Part shown: positions 34,207 to 43,618 of the stretch, piece by piece
How positions within the stretch are numbered: the first letter of the stretch is position 1
How the letters are laid out: every line of letters begins with the position of its first letter
DNA from: Trueperaceae bacterium
GTDB lineage: Bacteria > Deinococcota > Deinococci > Deinococcales > Trueperaceae
NCBI GenBank assembly: GCA_020354625.1
Contig: CP070651.1
Location: 2,033,130 to 2,097,129, forward strand
Reading direction: 5' to 3'
DNA length: 64,000 nucleotides
The notes under the pieces: generated by a model
Told to the model about the DNA's origin: nothing
Seen by the model: the letters and a program-made list of their open reading frames with translations, nothing else
Database searches by the model: none
Translations under genes and position numbers: made by a program

Positions 34207-35541
34207 ATGGCCAAGGTAATCACAAGCTACGAGTGCACGGAGTGTGGCACCCAATCGCCGGTACAGATGGGACGATGCCCAAGGTGTGGTAGTTGGGGAA
34301 CGATGACCGCCAAAATCGCACCTGATAGGTCTTCTGGTAGTGGACCCGGGGTCGGTGGTGCACTGAGAAAAGCACAGGTGACGGCACTACATCAGGTGGA
34401 AGAAAACGAACTAACCCGCCGTTCATCGGGAGAGAAGGAAGTCGACCGGGTTCTCGGAGGAGGCTGGGTTGCCGGATCGGTTCTCCTGCTCGCGGGGGAA
34501 CCGGGAATCGGGAAGTCGACCCTCCTGCTCCAACTTGCACACCACGCTGCGACAACCCAACACCGAACGCTCTATGTTGCGGGTGAAGAATCGATGGCGC
34601 AGGTAAAACTTCGCGCGCAACGGTTGGGACTCTCTCCTAACATGGAACTCACCCGCGATACCGACTCCCGAGTTCTGGCCGAGCACCTCCGTATCGAAAC
34701 GCCGAATCTAGTGATCGTCGATTCGATACAGACGCTCGTGGTCGAAAAGGGTGCTGCTCCCGGCAGCGTCGTACAACTTCGCGACTCCACCGCCCTTCTG
34801 ACGCAAGCAGCCAAGGAGGTAGGATGCACCTTGGTGCTCATCGGGCACGTTACCAAACAGGGCAGCATCGCTGGCCCCAAGGTGATCGAGCATATGGTAG
34901 ACGCCACCCTTTCACTTGAAACCGCTTCCGGATTCAGAATTCTCCGTGCCATAAAGAACCGCCATGGGCCCGTTGGCGAAGTGGGCGTATTCGAAATGAC
35001 GCAGCGAGGAATGGTAGCGCTCGAGAACCCCTCAGAAGTCTTCTTGGCTGAACGTCCTGCCGGAGTTCCTGGCTCAGTGGTCGTCGCAGCGTTGGAGGGA
35101 CAGCGCCCTCTACTGCTCGAGGTCCAGGCTTTGGCGTCCAAATCTCCCTATGTATCGCCACGTCGCGTTGTTCAAGGACTCGATCAACGCCGAGTGGACG
35201 TAGTTCTCGCCGTGTTGGAGCGTCGCCTGGAGCTGCCGCTGGCCGACCTAGACGTCTATGTGAACGTCGCCGGTGGGCTCCGGCTGACCGATCCGGGCAC
35301 CGATTTGGCTGTCGCCGTGGCCGTCTATTCTGCGGTGACCAACAAACCCGTTCCCGACCACACCGCAGCCGTTGGAGAGATCGGTCTCGCTGGTGAACTA
35401 CGAACGGCATCACAACTGGAGAGGCGGGCACAAGAAGCCTTTCGTTCGGGTTTTAAACGGGTAATCGGACCAAAGAACAGCACCATTACAGGTGCCTCTT
35501 CCCTTTCCGAGGCGCTCCGCCTTGTCTGGGAGGAGAGATGA
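34207..35541 (+). CDS. radA: DNA repair ATPase RadA (Sms)
   Basis: 444 residues. N-terminal C4 zinc finger CTECG...CPRCG (about 10-27), Walker A GEPGIGKST at about 97-105, Walker B LVIVDSIQTL, and the C-terminal Lon-like domain (YVNVAGGLRLTDPGTDLAVAVA). RadA drives branch migration during recombination repair and interacts with RecA. The family motif KNRFG reads KNRHG here (about 254-258), a change at a functionally important site. The gene ends by overlapping the PIN/TRAM gene as ATGA. It lies 213 bases after clpC, as in many Gram-positive bacteria. Confidence 0.94.
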   Translation: MAKVITSYECTECGTQSPVQMGRCPRCGSWGTMTAKIAPDRSSGSGPGVGGALRKAQVTALHQVEENELTRRSSGEKEVDRVLGGGWVAGSVLLLAGEPGIGKSTLLLQLAHHAATTQHRTLYVAGEESMAQVKLRAQRLGLSPNMELTRDTDSRVLAEHLRIETPNLVIVDSIQTLVVEKGAAPGSVVQLRDSTALLTQAAKEVGCTLVLIGHVTKQGSIAGPKVIEHMVDATLSLETASGFRILRAIKNRHGPVGEVGVFEMTQRGMVALENPSEVFLAERPAGVPGSVVVAALEGQRPLLLEVQALASKSPYVSPRRVVQGLDQRRVDVVLAVLERRLELPLADLDVYVNVAGGLRLTDPGTDLAVAVAVYSAVTNKPVPDHTAAVGEIGLAGELRTASQLERRAQEAFRSGFKRVIGPKNSTITGASSLSEALRLVWEER

Positions 35542-36629
35542 ACGAAAGAAAAACCAACTCGATCATCTACACGATCGCCCGCATTCTACTCAGTGCAACC
35601 GCAGGCACAGGAGGCTTCTTACTGGCGAGCTACCTGGTAGCGAGGGCGCTGCTCAGCGGTCCCAACAATTTTCTCTACCTGACCCTTGTCGGGTCTCTTG
35701 TCGGCTACCTCATCAGCCCCCCCCTGGCAAGAAAGCTCGATTCAGCCTGGAAAAAGCTACTCGGCATTGTGATCCAGGTAGCGCCGGAGACCATATTGGC
35801 TGCAGGCACAGGAGCGACAGTCGCACTGGTCCTCACAGTATTGCTCAACAACGTTCTCGCCACCGTACCCGGGTTCACTTGGTATTGGTCGTTACTGATC
35901 GCCTTTAGCCTGACCAGCGCTTCCTCTTGGTTCTTCGTGAGCAACCAGGACCTGTTCCGATTCTCGCGTAGCCAGACAGTACGTTCCGAAGAACAGCATC
36001 CAGACGTCACGACAGGAGCAGGAAGAATCATCGACACCTCAGCCATAATCGATGGACGTTTGGTCGATATCATAGAGGCAAACTTCCTTGACGGCCTCAT
36101 CATCATTCCCAATTTTGTATTGATCGAGTTGCAGAAGATCGCTGATTCGGAAGACCCCCTTCGCCGACGCCGCGGCCGTCGTGGTCTCGAAATGCTCGAT
36201 AAGCTGGTCCAACATCACACATCACAGACCGAACTCATCCAAGACGATCCTGAAGAGGTGAAAACAGTCGATGAAAAACTCATCAAACTCTGCCAATCGA
36301 GAGGAGCCGACCTCATCACCACCGATTACAATCTGAACCGCGTTGCCGCACTTCAGGGGGTAAGGGTCTTAAACGTAAATCAGCTAGCCAACGCCATCAA
36401 GGCGATGTACCTCCCAGGCGAACACCTGTCCCTCCATATCGTGAGAAAGGGTAGAGAACCCGGTCAAGGTCTCGCTTACCTCGAAGATGGCACCATGGTT
36501 GTCATCGAAGACGCCTCTGAGCACGTCGGCAAAACCGTCGATACGATCGTCACCAGCAATCTGCAGACAAACATGGGGCGTATGATCTTTGCCAAGCCCG
36601 CCCTCACACCGTTGCTTGACAGTCGGTAG
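35538..36629 (+). CDS. Membrane-anchored PIN/TRAM-domain protein (YacL-type)
   Basis: 363 residues. About four membrane helices lie in the first 145 residues (for example IARILLSATAGTGGFLLASYL and TILAAGTGATVALVLTVLL). A PIN nuclease domain follows (RIIDTSAIIDGRLVDII, about 162-178; acidic residues in EDPLRRRRGRRGLEML and ADLITTDYNLNRVA). A TRAM domain ends the protein (LPGEHLSLHIVRKGREPGQGL). The set of acidic PIN residues is present, so RNase activity is plausible; the function of this family is not established. Coupled to radA by a 4-base overlap. Confidence 0.88.
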   Translation: MNERKTNSIIYTIARILLSATAGTGGFLLASYLVARALLSGPNNFLYLTLVGSLVGYLISPPLARKLDSAWKKLLGIVIQVAPETILAAGTGATVALVLTVLLNNVLATVPGFTWYWSLLIAFSLTSASSWFFVSNQDLFRFSRSQTVRSEEQHPDVTTGAGRIIDTSAIIDGRLVDIIEANFLDGLIIIPNFVLIELQKIADSEDPLRRRRGRRGLEMLDKLVQHHTSQTELIQDDPEEVKTVDEKLIKLCQSRGADLITTDYNLNRVAALQGVRVLNVNQLANAIKAMYLPGEHLSLHIVRKGREPGQGLAYLEDGTMVVIEDASEHVGKTVDTIVTSNLQTNMGRMIFAKPALTPLLDSR

Positions 36630-36645
36630 CTGTCCTTAGTATTAT
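36616..36645 (+). promoter_or_regulatory. Strong promoter for tRNA-Ala
   Basis: TTGACA (36616-36621) and TATTAT (36640-36645) are spaced by 18 bases. The start point would be about 25 bases before the tRNA. The -35 box lies inside the last codons of the PIN/TRAM gene. Confidence 0.7.
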
Positions 36646-36678
36646 TCACTGCGCTTTTTCGTGCTCTTGACCGGGCGT

Positions 36679-36754
36679 GGGGCCTTAGCTCAGCTGGGAG
36701 AGCGCTCGCCTTGCAAGCGAGAGGTCGCCGGTTCAAATCCGGCAGGCTCCACCA
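36679..36754 (+). tRNA. tRNA-Ala (anticodon TGC)
   Basis: 76 bases including encoded CCA. Acceptor GGGGCCT pairs with AGGCTCC (with one G-U). The anticodon loop CTTGCAA gives TGC. D arm AGCTCAGCTGGGAGAGC and T arm GCCGGTTCAAATCCGGC are normal. Confidence 0.98.
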
Positions 36755-37353
36755 CAGATTAGGGCGGTTCAGGTCGAAATTCCGTCGAGGCATCTTCAGA
36801 ATCGTCTTGGAAATACGGTCCAAGGCGATACATTTATGTAGTAAGCAGGACAAAGGCGACTCGAATTCCGAAAGATACAGGCGGCATCACCTTTCGCCGG
36901 GAAAACAAGATCACATTTACGATCACCCACTGTTTCATCGTGGTACTGAAGCATCAACGCGAAGTAGAACTCCTCAAGCCATGCAGTAAAAATAAAGAAC
37001 GGTTGTTCAAAAAGGATCATCCACTGCCTCAAGCTCCACCCAATCGATCTTCGTGCCTCTAGCCACTAATGAACCGAGCGACGATGATTCAGCTCTGAGT
37101 TTCACCACCATCTTGGAGCCGCGCTTTCTGCTATCCCCTTTCCGGCCGGGTATGTTACATTAGCCGTTGGATTGTAGGGTGTTCGGGAAACACCCACACC
37201 GTGTCTCTTGTGCTTTCGCTATATGCAGCGATTGAGGAGGTTGATCTGTACCCCTTACCTGTTCTTATGACGCCGAGCCCCTTCACCTCCGATCGGCAAG
37301 CATGCCGGTCAGGGAAGGAGCTTTTTCATAGCCACTCCGGCTGAGAATCGCTT
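36755..37353. other. Gene-free stretch and structured leader of the act operon
   Basis: 600 bases with no convincing protein gene; a minus-strand frame at 36796-37032 (FIFTAWLEEFYFALMLQYHD) has no ribosome site and no known match. The part from about 37170 on looks like an RNA leader: hairpins GGGTGTT/AACACCC at 37177-37195, TCGCT/AGCGA at 37216-37231 and GATCGGCA/TGCCGGTC at 37291-37310. An unused perfect AGGAGGT at 37235-37241 could pair with ACCTCC at 37285-37290. No known riboswitch class is recognised. Confidence 0.45.
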
Positions 37354-38007
37354 ATGCCTCAGTATTTTCCACCTAACGCCAATGCCTTTGCCAGATGGAC
37401 GGTGTATGGCGGCATCCTCTTCGTTGTACTGCTCGCCGTCTCACTAACCGTTTTTGCACGCACTACCAACAATCGCGTGAGGGTACCGGTCGAGCAACCG
37501 ATCGCATTTCAGCACAGCCTCCACGCCGGCGAATTGGGCATCGATTGCCGCTACTGTCACTCGTCGGTAGAAGTGGCCGCTGCTGCCAATATCCCCCCGA
37601 CAGAAACGTGTATGACGTGCCACTCTCAGATCCGCGTCGGCACGCCACAGTTGGCCGGCGTTTACGCCAGCTGGGAGAATGAAATGCCCATTCGATGGAA
37701 CCGCGTGCACGACTTGGCCGATTTCGTCTATTTCAACCACAGTGCCCATATCGGCTCGGGCGTCGGATGTAGCAGCTGCCACGGACGAGTCGATCAGATG
37801 GATGGTATCTGGAAAGCAGAAGAGATGAGCATGGGCTGGTGCCTCGAATGTCACCGCGCCCCTGAAAAGTTCCTTCGCCCGCGTAGTGAGGTCTTTAATT
37901 TGGCGTATGAGCCGCCAGCCGATCAGCTCGCGCTCGGGCACGAGTTGGTCGAGACCTATCACATCAATACAGAGAAGCTCCCTCAGTGTTCGACATGTCA
38001 CAGATGA
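37354..38007 (+). CDS. actA: Alternative complex III pentahaem cytochrome subunit ActA
   Basis: 217 residues. One N-terminal membrane helix (YGGILFVVLLAVSLTVFA, about 18-35) and five CxxCH haem sites: CRYCH, CMTCH, CSSCH, CLECH and CSTCH, the last right at the C-terminus. This is the standard pentahaem subunit of alternative complex III, which passes electrons from quinol oxidation to a periplasmic cytochrome c. No strong Shine-Dalgarno sequence precedes the ATG; a GAGAA is nearest. actB starts inside its stop (ATGA). Confidence 0.95.
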   Translation: MPQYFPPNANAFARWTVYGGILFVVLLAVSLTVFARTTNNRVRVPVEQPIAFQHSLHAGELGIDCRYCHSSVEVAAAANIPPTETCMTCHSQIRVGTPQLAGVYASWENEMPIRWNRVHDLADFVYFNHSAHIGSGVGCSSCHGRVDQMDGIWKAEEMSMGWCLECHRAPEKFLRPRSEVFNLAYEPPADQLALGHELVETYHINTEKLPQCSTCHR

Positions 38008-40988
38008 ACGAAACTCATTTAGATCTTCACTCTATCCGCAAACGGCTCGAGGGCCTCAAAGGTCAAGATTACTGGCGTGGCCTCGAGGAACTCGCTGATA
38101 CCGAGGAGTTCAAGACCTTTCTGCACCAAGAGTTTCCTCGCCACGCTGCGCCCTTGGAGGGTGCGCTGGATCGGCGGGGTTTCTTAAAGATCCTCGGTGC
38201 TTCGCTCGCTCTCGCTGGGCTTTCGGCTTGCGCAAGGCCGCCCACGCCCAATGAGAAGATTGTCCCTTACGTCAGGGCTCCAGAAGAGATCATTCCTGGC
38301 ACACCCCTACTATTTGCGAGCGCCACAACAGAGGGGGGCTTTGCCGAGGGGCTTTTGGTCGAGAGCCATCAGGGCCGTCCGACCAAGGTCGAAGGGAACC
38401 CCGACCACCCGGCCAGCTTGGGGGCGACTCACGCACAGACGCAAGCGACCGTGCTTTCCCTCTACGACCCTGACCGCTCTCAGTTCATTTCCGAAGGCGG
38501 TCAGGTGCGTTCTTGGCAGGAACTGGCCACCACGCTCGCTACTACCTTGGCAGGGCTTGAGCGCGGCACTGGGCTGCGGATCCTGACCGAAACGGTCACC
38601 TCCCCAACCTTGGCCAAGCAACTCAGCGATCTTTTGGTGCAGTATCCCGACGCCCGCTGGCATCAGTACGATCCCACACACGGAGACGCGGCGCTCGAGG
38701 GGGCCCAGCTAGCCTTTGGCGAAGCGGTAACGCCTCGTTATCATTTCGACCGAGCCGACGTGATTCTGTCGCTCGAGGCCGACTTCACCAACAGCGGTCC
38801 CGGAAGGCTTCGTCACGCCAAAGATTTCGCCAGAAAACGACGCGTACGCCATGCCGAGGACAACATGAATCGGCTCTACCTGGTGGAAAGCACGCCGAGC
38901 CCTACCGGCTCGCTCGCCGATCACCGCGTTCCACTCAGCCCATCCGAGATCGTTCACTTCGCCTCCAGTGTCGCTCACGAACTCGGTGTCGACGTCCCGG
39001 CCGGCGAGCAACCGGAAATCCTGGACGAGCACTTCATCGAAGAGCTCGTCAAAGACCTCGAGGAGAACCGTGGCTCGTGCCTCGTCATCGCGGGCGACAG
39101 TCAGCCTCCTGAGGTGCACGCCCTCGCACACGCCATGAACGACGCCCTCGAAAATGTGGGCTCGACCGTAACCTATTTGGAACCGGTCGAGGCGCAACCC
39201 GTCAACCACAGGTCGTCCCTGGCCGAACTTGTGCTCGCAATGCGAGCCGGCGACGTCGAAGTACTGCTTATCCTAGGCGGCAATCCCGTCTATACCGCCC
39301 CTGCCGACCTCGATTTCGAGTCCGCGCTCGCCAACGTGCCGTTGAGCGTCCACCTCGGCCTCTACCGAGACGAAACCGGCATCGCAACGAATTGGCATGT
39401 ACCACAAGCGCACACCCTCGAAACCTGGGGGGACGCCCGGGCCTTCGATGGTACGACCACCATCATGCAACCGCTCATCTCACCGTTTTACGGTGGCAAG
39501 TCGGAACTCGAGATTCTCGCCACACTGCGAGGCGACCCCGAGGCAAGCGCCTACGACATTTTGCGCGGCTATTGGCGCGGACGTGTCGAAGGGAACTTCG
39601 ATGACTTCTGGCGAGAAACCGTCTATCGGGGAGTGGTCGCCTCGAGTGAATCGGGCACGCGCGACCTCGCGTTAAAGAGCTTCACGGTCGAACTCCCTTC
39701 TGAGGGTCTGGTTGTCCTCTTTCGCCCAGATCCAGGTGTGGGGGATGGCCGCTTTGCCAATAATGGCTGGCTGCAGGAACTCCCGAATCCGTTTTCCAAA
39801 CTCACCTGGGACAATGCCGCCTTGATCGCGCCCGCAACGGCTGAGGAGCTCGGCGTACGAAATAACGACGTCATCACCCTCTCTGTCGATGGAAATAGCG
39901 TCGATGCCCCGGTGTGGGTCTTACCCGGTCAAGCCAAAGGTGTGATCACCACTCACCTCGGCTACGGACGCAAGGAGGCGGGCAGAATCGGAACGGGTAT
40001 CGGCTTCAACGCATACGCCCTACGCACCCTCGACCGCGCTTCGACCGCACCGGTGGAGGTTGCCAGAACCGGGACCCGTTATCAGCTCGTTTCGACCCAA
40101 GTTCACCACGCGCTCGATGGTACCGGTGAGAGACGCCACATCATACGTAGCGGCACCCTCGACGAATTTCGGGCCCACCCGGAACATCCGGAATTCGTTC
40201 ACCCCGTGGAACACTTCCAAGCAGATCTCTATCCGCCGTTTGAGTATGACTCCTACGCCTGGGGGATGGTCATCGACATGACCGTGTGTACCGGCTGCAA
40301 CGCCTGTGTCAGCGCCTGTCAGGCCGAGAATAATATCCCGATCGTGGGCAAAGATCAGGTGGCCGTTGGCCGCGAGATGCATTGGATTCGCGTCGACAAC
40401 TACTATCGGGGCGACCTCGATAATCCTGAGCTCTTCCAACAACCGTTGACCTGTATGCAGTGTGAGAAAGCACCGTGCGAACCAGTCTGTCCGGTCGGCG
40501 CCACCGTTCATGACCACGAAGGACTCAACGTCATGGTCTATAACCGCTGTGTCGGCACCCGGTACTGTTCAAATAACTGCCCCTACAAAGTTCGGCGCTT
40601 CAATTTCTTGCAGTATGCAGAGCTTTCGAACACGGCCACCGAACTCTCTTTGGCCAACAACCCCGATGTGACCGTACGCAGCCGCGGCGTAATGGAAAAG
40701 TGCACCTACTGCACACAGCGCATTTCGGCTGCCAGGATCGAGGCCAATCGGCAAGACCGCCAGATTCGCGATGGAGAGGTTGTCACGGCCTGTCAGGCCG
40801 CCTGCCCCACCGAAGCGATCGTCTTTGGAGATATCAACGATCCATCGAGTCGAGTAGTCAGCACCAAGGCCTCACCACTCAACTACGCGCTTTTGGAGGA
40901 ACTCAACACCGTGCCACGCACAACCTACCTCGCCAAGGTCAAGAACCCCAATCCGGCGCTTGTGAGCGAAGAAGCGGGGGTGCATTGA
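38004..40988 (+). CDS. actB: Alternative complex III subunit ActB: molybdopterin-like and iron-sulfur fusion
   Basis: 994 residues from ATG 38004, coupled to actA by ATGA. A twin-arginine signal (DRRGFLKILGASLALAG, about 57-73) ends in a lipobox-like LSAC. Residues about 80-720 resemble the molybdopterin oxidoreductase fold, which in this complex carries no molybdenum. The C-terminal 220 residues hold four cysteine clusters: CTGCNACVSAC, CMQCEKAPCEPVC, CVGTRYCSNNC, and CTYC with a later CQAAC, giving three 4Fe-4S and one 3Fe-4S centre in the known complex. The fused B1-B2 form is the usual one. Confidence 0.93.
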   Translation: MNETHLDLHSIRKRLEGLKGQDYWRGLEELADTEEFKTFLHQEFPRHAAPLEGALDRRGFLKILGASLALAGLSACARPPTPNEKIVPYVRAPEEIIPGTPLLFASATTEGGFAEGLLVESHQGRPTKVEGNPDHPASLGATHAQTQATVLSLYDPDRSQFISEGGQVRSWQELATTLATTLAGLERGTGLRILTETVTSPTLAKQLSDLLVQYPDARWHQYDPTHGDAALEGAQLAFGEAVTPRYHFDRADVILSLEADFTNSGPGRLRHAKDFARKRRVRHAEDNMNRLYLVESTPSPTGSLADHRVPLSPSEIVHFASSVAHELGVDVPAGEQPEILDEHFIEELVKDLEENRGSCLVIAGDSQPPEVHALAHAMNDALENVGSTVTYLEPVEAQPVNHRSSLAELVLAMRAGDVEVLLILGGNPVYTAPADLDFESALANVPLSVHLGLYRDETGIATNWHVPQAHTLETWGDARAFDGTTTIMQPLISPFYGGKSELEILATLRGDPEASAYDILRGYWRGRVEGNFDDFWRETVYRGVVASSESGTRDLALKSFTVELPSEGLVVLFRPDPGVGDGRFANNGWLQELPNPFSKLTWDNAALIAPATAEELGVRNNDVITLSVDGNSVDAPVWVLPGQAKGVITTHLGYGRKEAGRIGTGIGFNAYALRTLDRASTAPVEVARTGTRYQLVSTQVHHALDGTGERRHIIRSGTLDEFRAHPEHPEFVHPVEHFQADLYPPFEYDSYAWGMVIDMTVCTGCNACVSACQAENNIPIVGKDQVAVGREMHWIRVDNYYRGDLDNPELFQQPLTCMQCEKAPCEPVCPVGATVHDHEGLNVMVYNRCVGTRYCSNNCPYKVRRFNFLQYAELSNTATELSLANNPDVTVRSRGVMEKCTYCTQRISAARIEANRQDRQIRDGEVVTACQAACPTEAIVFGDINDPSSRVVSTKASPLNYALLEELNTVPRTTYLAKVKNPNPALVSEEAGVH

Positions 40989-42442
40989 TGGCAGTCTCCT
41001 CTAAAAAGACAGCGAGAGCAGTCGTGGAGATCGACCGCGTCATCGGTAAGGGTGAGCAATACGGGGCGATCGATGATGTCATCAACGATCCCGTACTCGC
41101 CGGCCCCCTAAAGACGCCGAGGTGGTGGTGGGTAGGCTTCGCCATCGCAATGACGTTCCTCGGTGTCTACCTCACCTCGATCATCTACCTCATCACCAAG
41201 GGGACCGGCGTATGGGGCAATAACGTACCCGTGGCGTGGGGGTTCCCGATCATCAATTTCGTGTGGTGGATCGGCATCGGTCACGCAGGGACCCTCATCT
41301 CAGCCATCCTCTTGCTGTTTCGACAGCCCTGGCGCACCTCGATCAACCGCTTTGCAGAGGCGATGACGATCTTCGCCGTGGTCTGTGCAGGGCTCTACCC
41401 TATCCTCCACCTCGGCCGGCCTTGGGTATTCTACTGGCTCGCCCCCTACCCCAACACCCTCGGACTTTTCCCGCAGTTCCGGAGCCCGCTCGACTGGGAT
41501 CTCTTCGCGATCTCGACCTACGGTAGCGTGTCCGTGCTGTTTTGGTACATCGGCCTCATCCCAGATCTCGCCTCCTTACGAGACCGTGCCGCCAGCAGCT
41601 TTCAACGCCTCTTATACGGAACCCTCTGCCTGGGGTGGAACGGGTCAGCCAAAGCCTGGCAACGCTACCAACGCGCCTACCTGCTCTTGGCCGCACTTTC
41701 GTTCCCACTCGTCTTATCAGTGCACAGCACCATCGCCTTGGACTTCGCTGTTTCGCAAGTTCCAGGATGGAATAACACCGTCATGCCCCCTTACTTCGTC
41801 GCCGGAGCGGTATTCGCCGGATTTGCCATGGTGATTATTTTGGCGGTCCCTCTCCGTAAAGCGTTCGGACTCGAACATCTCATCACCTTGAGGCACCTCG
41901 ATAACTGCGGGAAACTCATGCTGGGGACAGGTATGGTCGTCCTCTACGGCTATACCGTCGAACTCTTCATGGCCTGGTACAGCGGGGTCGAGTTTGAACG
42001 GTATATGGCCTTCAACCGCGTCTTCGGCAACGACCATTGGTGGGCTTTTTGGTTGCTTATCGCCTGCAACGGGTTGGCGATCCAACCCCTGTGGCTTAGG
42101 AGCGTTCGACAGAGTCCCTTCTGGCTCTTCGTGATCTCGATCATCGTTTCGATCGGTATGTGGCTCGAGCGCTTCGTGATCGTTGCGATTACGCTAACCA
42201 AAGATTTCTTACCGTCATCGTGGGCCGACTACAAAGCCACCTTCTGGGATTGGTCTTTGTACCTAGGTTCGCTCGGATTATTCGCGACGCTCTTCTTCCT
42301 CTTTATCAGACTCCTCCCGTCCATCTCGGGAACGGAGGTTAAAGAGCTGGTGCACCACGATGCGCATCACGGGAGCGACTATCTCGAAGATATTCGAGCA
42401 GACTTCTTCCAAGAAGGAAAAACCGGGGAGGCCGGCGCATGA
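40988..42442 (+). CDS. actC: Alternative complex III quinol-binding membrane subunit ActC (NrfD family)
   Basis: 484 residues, ATG overlapping the actB stop by one base (TGATG). About ten membrane helices in the NrfD/PsrC pattern, for example WWWVGFAIAMTFLGVYLTSII, WIGIGHAGTLISAILLLF and WLERFVIVAITLTKDF. The segment GIGHAGTLIS and the HSTIALDFAV stretch are typical of the quinol-binding site region. It oxidises menaquinol and hands electrons to ActB. actD overlaps by ATGA. Confidence 0.94.
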   Translation: MAVSSKKTARAVVEIDRVIGKGEQYGAIDDVINDPVLAGPLKTPRWWWVGFAIAMTFLGVYLTSIIYLITKGTGVWGNNVPVAWGFPIINFVWWIGIGHAGTLISAILLLFRQPWRTSINRFAEAMTIFAVVCAGLYPILHLGRPWVFYWLAPYPNTLGLFPQFRSPLDWDLFAISTYGSVSVLFWYIGLIPDLASLRDRAASSFQRLLYGTLCLGWNGSAKAWQRYQRAYLLLAALSFPLVLSVHSTIALDFAVSQVPGWNNTVMPPYFVAGAVFAGFAMVIILAVPLRKAFGLEHLITLRHLDNCGKLMLGTGMVVLYGYTVELFMAWYSGVEFERYMAFNRVFGNDHWWAFWLLIACNGLAIQPLWLRSVRQSPFWLFVISIIVSIGMWLERFVIVAITLTKDFLPSSWADYKATFWDWSLYLGSLGLFATLFFLFIRLLPSISGTEVKELVHHDAHHGSDYLEDIRADFFQEGKTGEAGA

Positions 42443-43005
42443 GCGAGGCTTCGACTCTACGTGCAGATCTGGCCGGTAGCGAGCTTTTCGGGCTGGCAGC
42501 AGAATTCAATACGCCCGAAGAGATCTTGGCGGCCGCCAACCGGGCTCGCGAGACAGGGTACAAGAAGATCGAGGCCTATACCCCTTATGCAGTAGAGGGA
42601 CTCGACGAAGCACTCGGGCATCAACCGACCCGTCTCGGCTGGGTGGTGCTCTTCATGGGCACGCTCGGCGCGTTGGGGGGCTTTTTCATGCAGTGGTTCT
42701 CCAACGTGCAGTACTATCCGTTGAATATCGGTGGTAAACCGCTGAATAGTTGGCCCAACTTCATCGTAATCACGTTTGAGTGTGCCGTTCTGGTTTCGGC
42801 CTTTACAGCAGGACTTTTCATGTTGGCACGGAACGGCTTACCAAAACCTTATCATTCGATCTTCAATACGCCGAACTTCGAACACGCCTCACGCGACAAG
42901 TTCTTTTTGTGCATCGAAACTGCCGACCAGAACTTCGACCTGGAAAGAACCAAACAGTTTTTAGAGGATCAAATGCCCAACCAAGTATCGGAAGTTGAGC
43001 TCTGA
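42439..43005 (+). CDS. actD: Alternative complex III subunit ActD (DUF3341)
   Basis: 188 residues. A cytoplasmic N-terminal domain (FGLAAEFNTPEEILAAANRAR, then GYKKIEAYTPYAVEGLDEAL) and two membrane helices (LGWVVLFMGTLGALGGFFMQW, FIVITFECAVLVSAFTAGLFM) are typical of DUF3341. The NIGGKPLNSWPNF loop between helices is also conserved. It is a structural subunit without cofactors. It overlaps actC by four bases and the actE frame by up to 11. Confidence 0.93.
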   Translation: MSEASTLRADLAGSELFGLAAEFNTPEEILAAANRARETGYKKIEAYTPYAVEGLDEALGHQPTRLGWVVLFMGTLGALGGFFMQWFSNVQYYPLNIGGKPLNSWPNFIVITFECAVLVSAFTAGLFMLARNGLPKPYHSIFNTPNFEHASRDKFFLCIETADQNFDLERTKQFLEDQMPNQVSEVEL

Positions 43006-43618
43006 GGTGAGAAGAGAGCGGTCGACAACATGGCGCAACATCGCAAGTAGCTGCGGCATCATCTTTCTCACCTTGGCCTTGAGTGCGTGTGGTCGCAACA
43101 TGTTCGACCAACCCAAAGCGGAGCTCTACGAAGCGAGTCCCTACTTCAGCGACGGCAGCTCTGCAAGGCCGCTCGTCGAGGGGACCGTCTCCCGTCAGCG
43201 TGGGTCGATCGACGCCACCTACGTCAGCGGTCAAGACGAGAATGGGCTCCTCTCCGAACTACCCATACCGGTGAGTCTCGGACTGTTGCAGCGTGGTCAG
43301 GAGCGCTACAATATCTACTGTTCTCCGTGTCATAACTACTCTGGCGACGGTCAGGGAATGATTGTGCAACGGGGCTTCCCTTCACCCACGTCATTTCACG
43401 ACCAGAGACTGCGCGACGCAACGGTCGGGTATTTTTACAATGCGATGACAAACGGCTTCGGGCGCATGCTCAGCTACGCCTCTCGAATCCCACCCGAAGA
43501 CCGTTGGGCCATCGCAGCATACATTCGCGCGTTACAGCTCAGCCAGTACGCGACGCTCGAGGACGTACCCGAGGACATACGCCTGGAACTCCTACAGTCA
43601 CAGGGGGCAATTCGCTAA
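42995..43618 (+). CDS. actE: Alternative complex III monohaem cytochrome lipoprotein ActE
   Basis: 207 residues from TTG 42995; a GTG four codons in (43007) is about as likely, being just after the actD stop. A lipoprotein signal ends LALSAC (Cys about residue 32). A single haem site CSPCH (about 109-113) with YSGDGQGMIVQRGFPSP and a distal Met region (GRMLSYASRIPPEDRWAIAAYIRAL) forms a class I cytochrome c. It is the exit point for electrons in the complex. actF starts on its stop codon (TAATG). Confidence 0.93.
   Translation: MSSEVRRERSTTWRNIASSCGIIFLTLALSACGRNMFDQPKAELYEASPYFSDGSSARPLVEGTVSRQRGSIDATYVSGQDENGLLSELPIPVSLGLLQRGQERYNIYCSPCHNYSGDGQGMIVQRGFPSPTSFHDQRLRDATVGYFYNAMTNGFGRMLSYASRIPPEDRWAIAAYIRALQLSQYATLEDVPEDIRLELLQSQGAIR

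Noticed and set aside
36796..37032. Minus-strand ORF as a transposase remnant
   Set aside because: No transposase motif, no ribosome site and no inverted-repeat ends.
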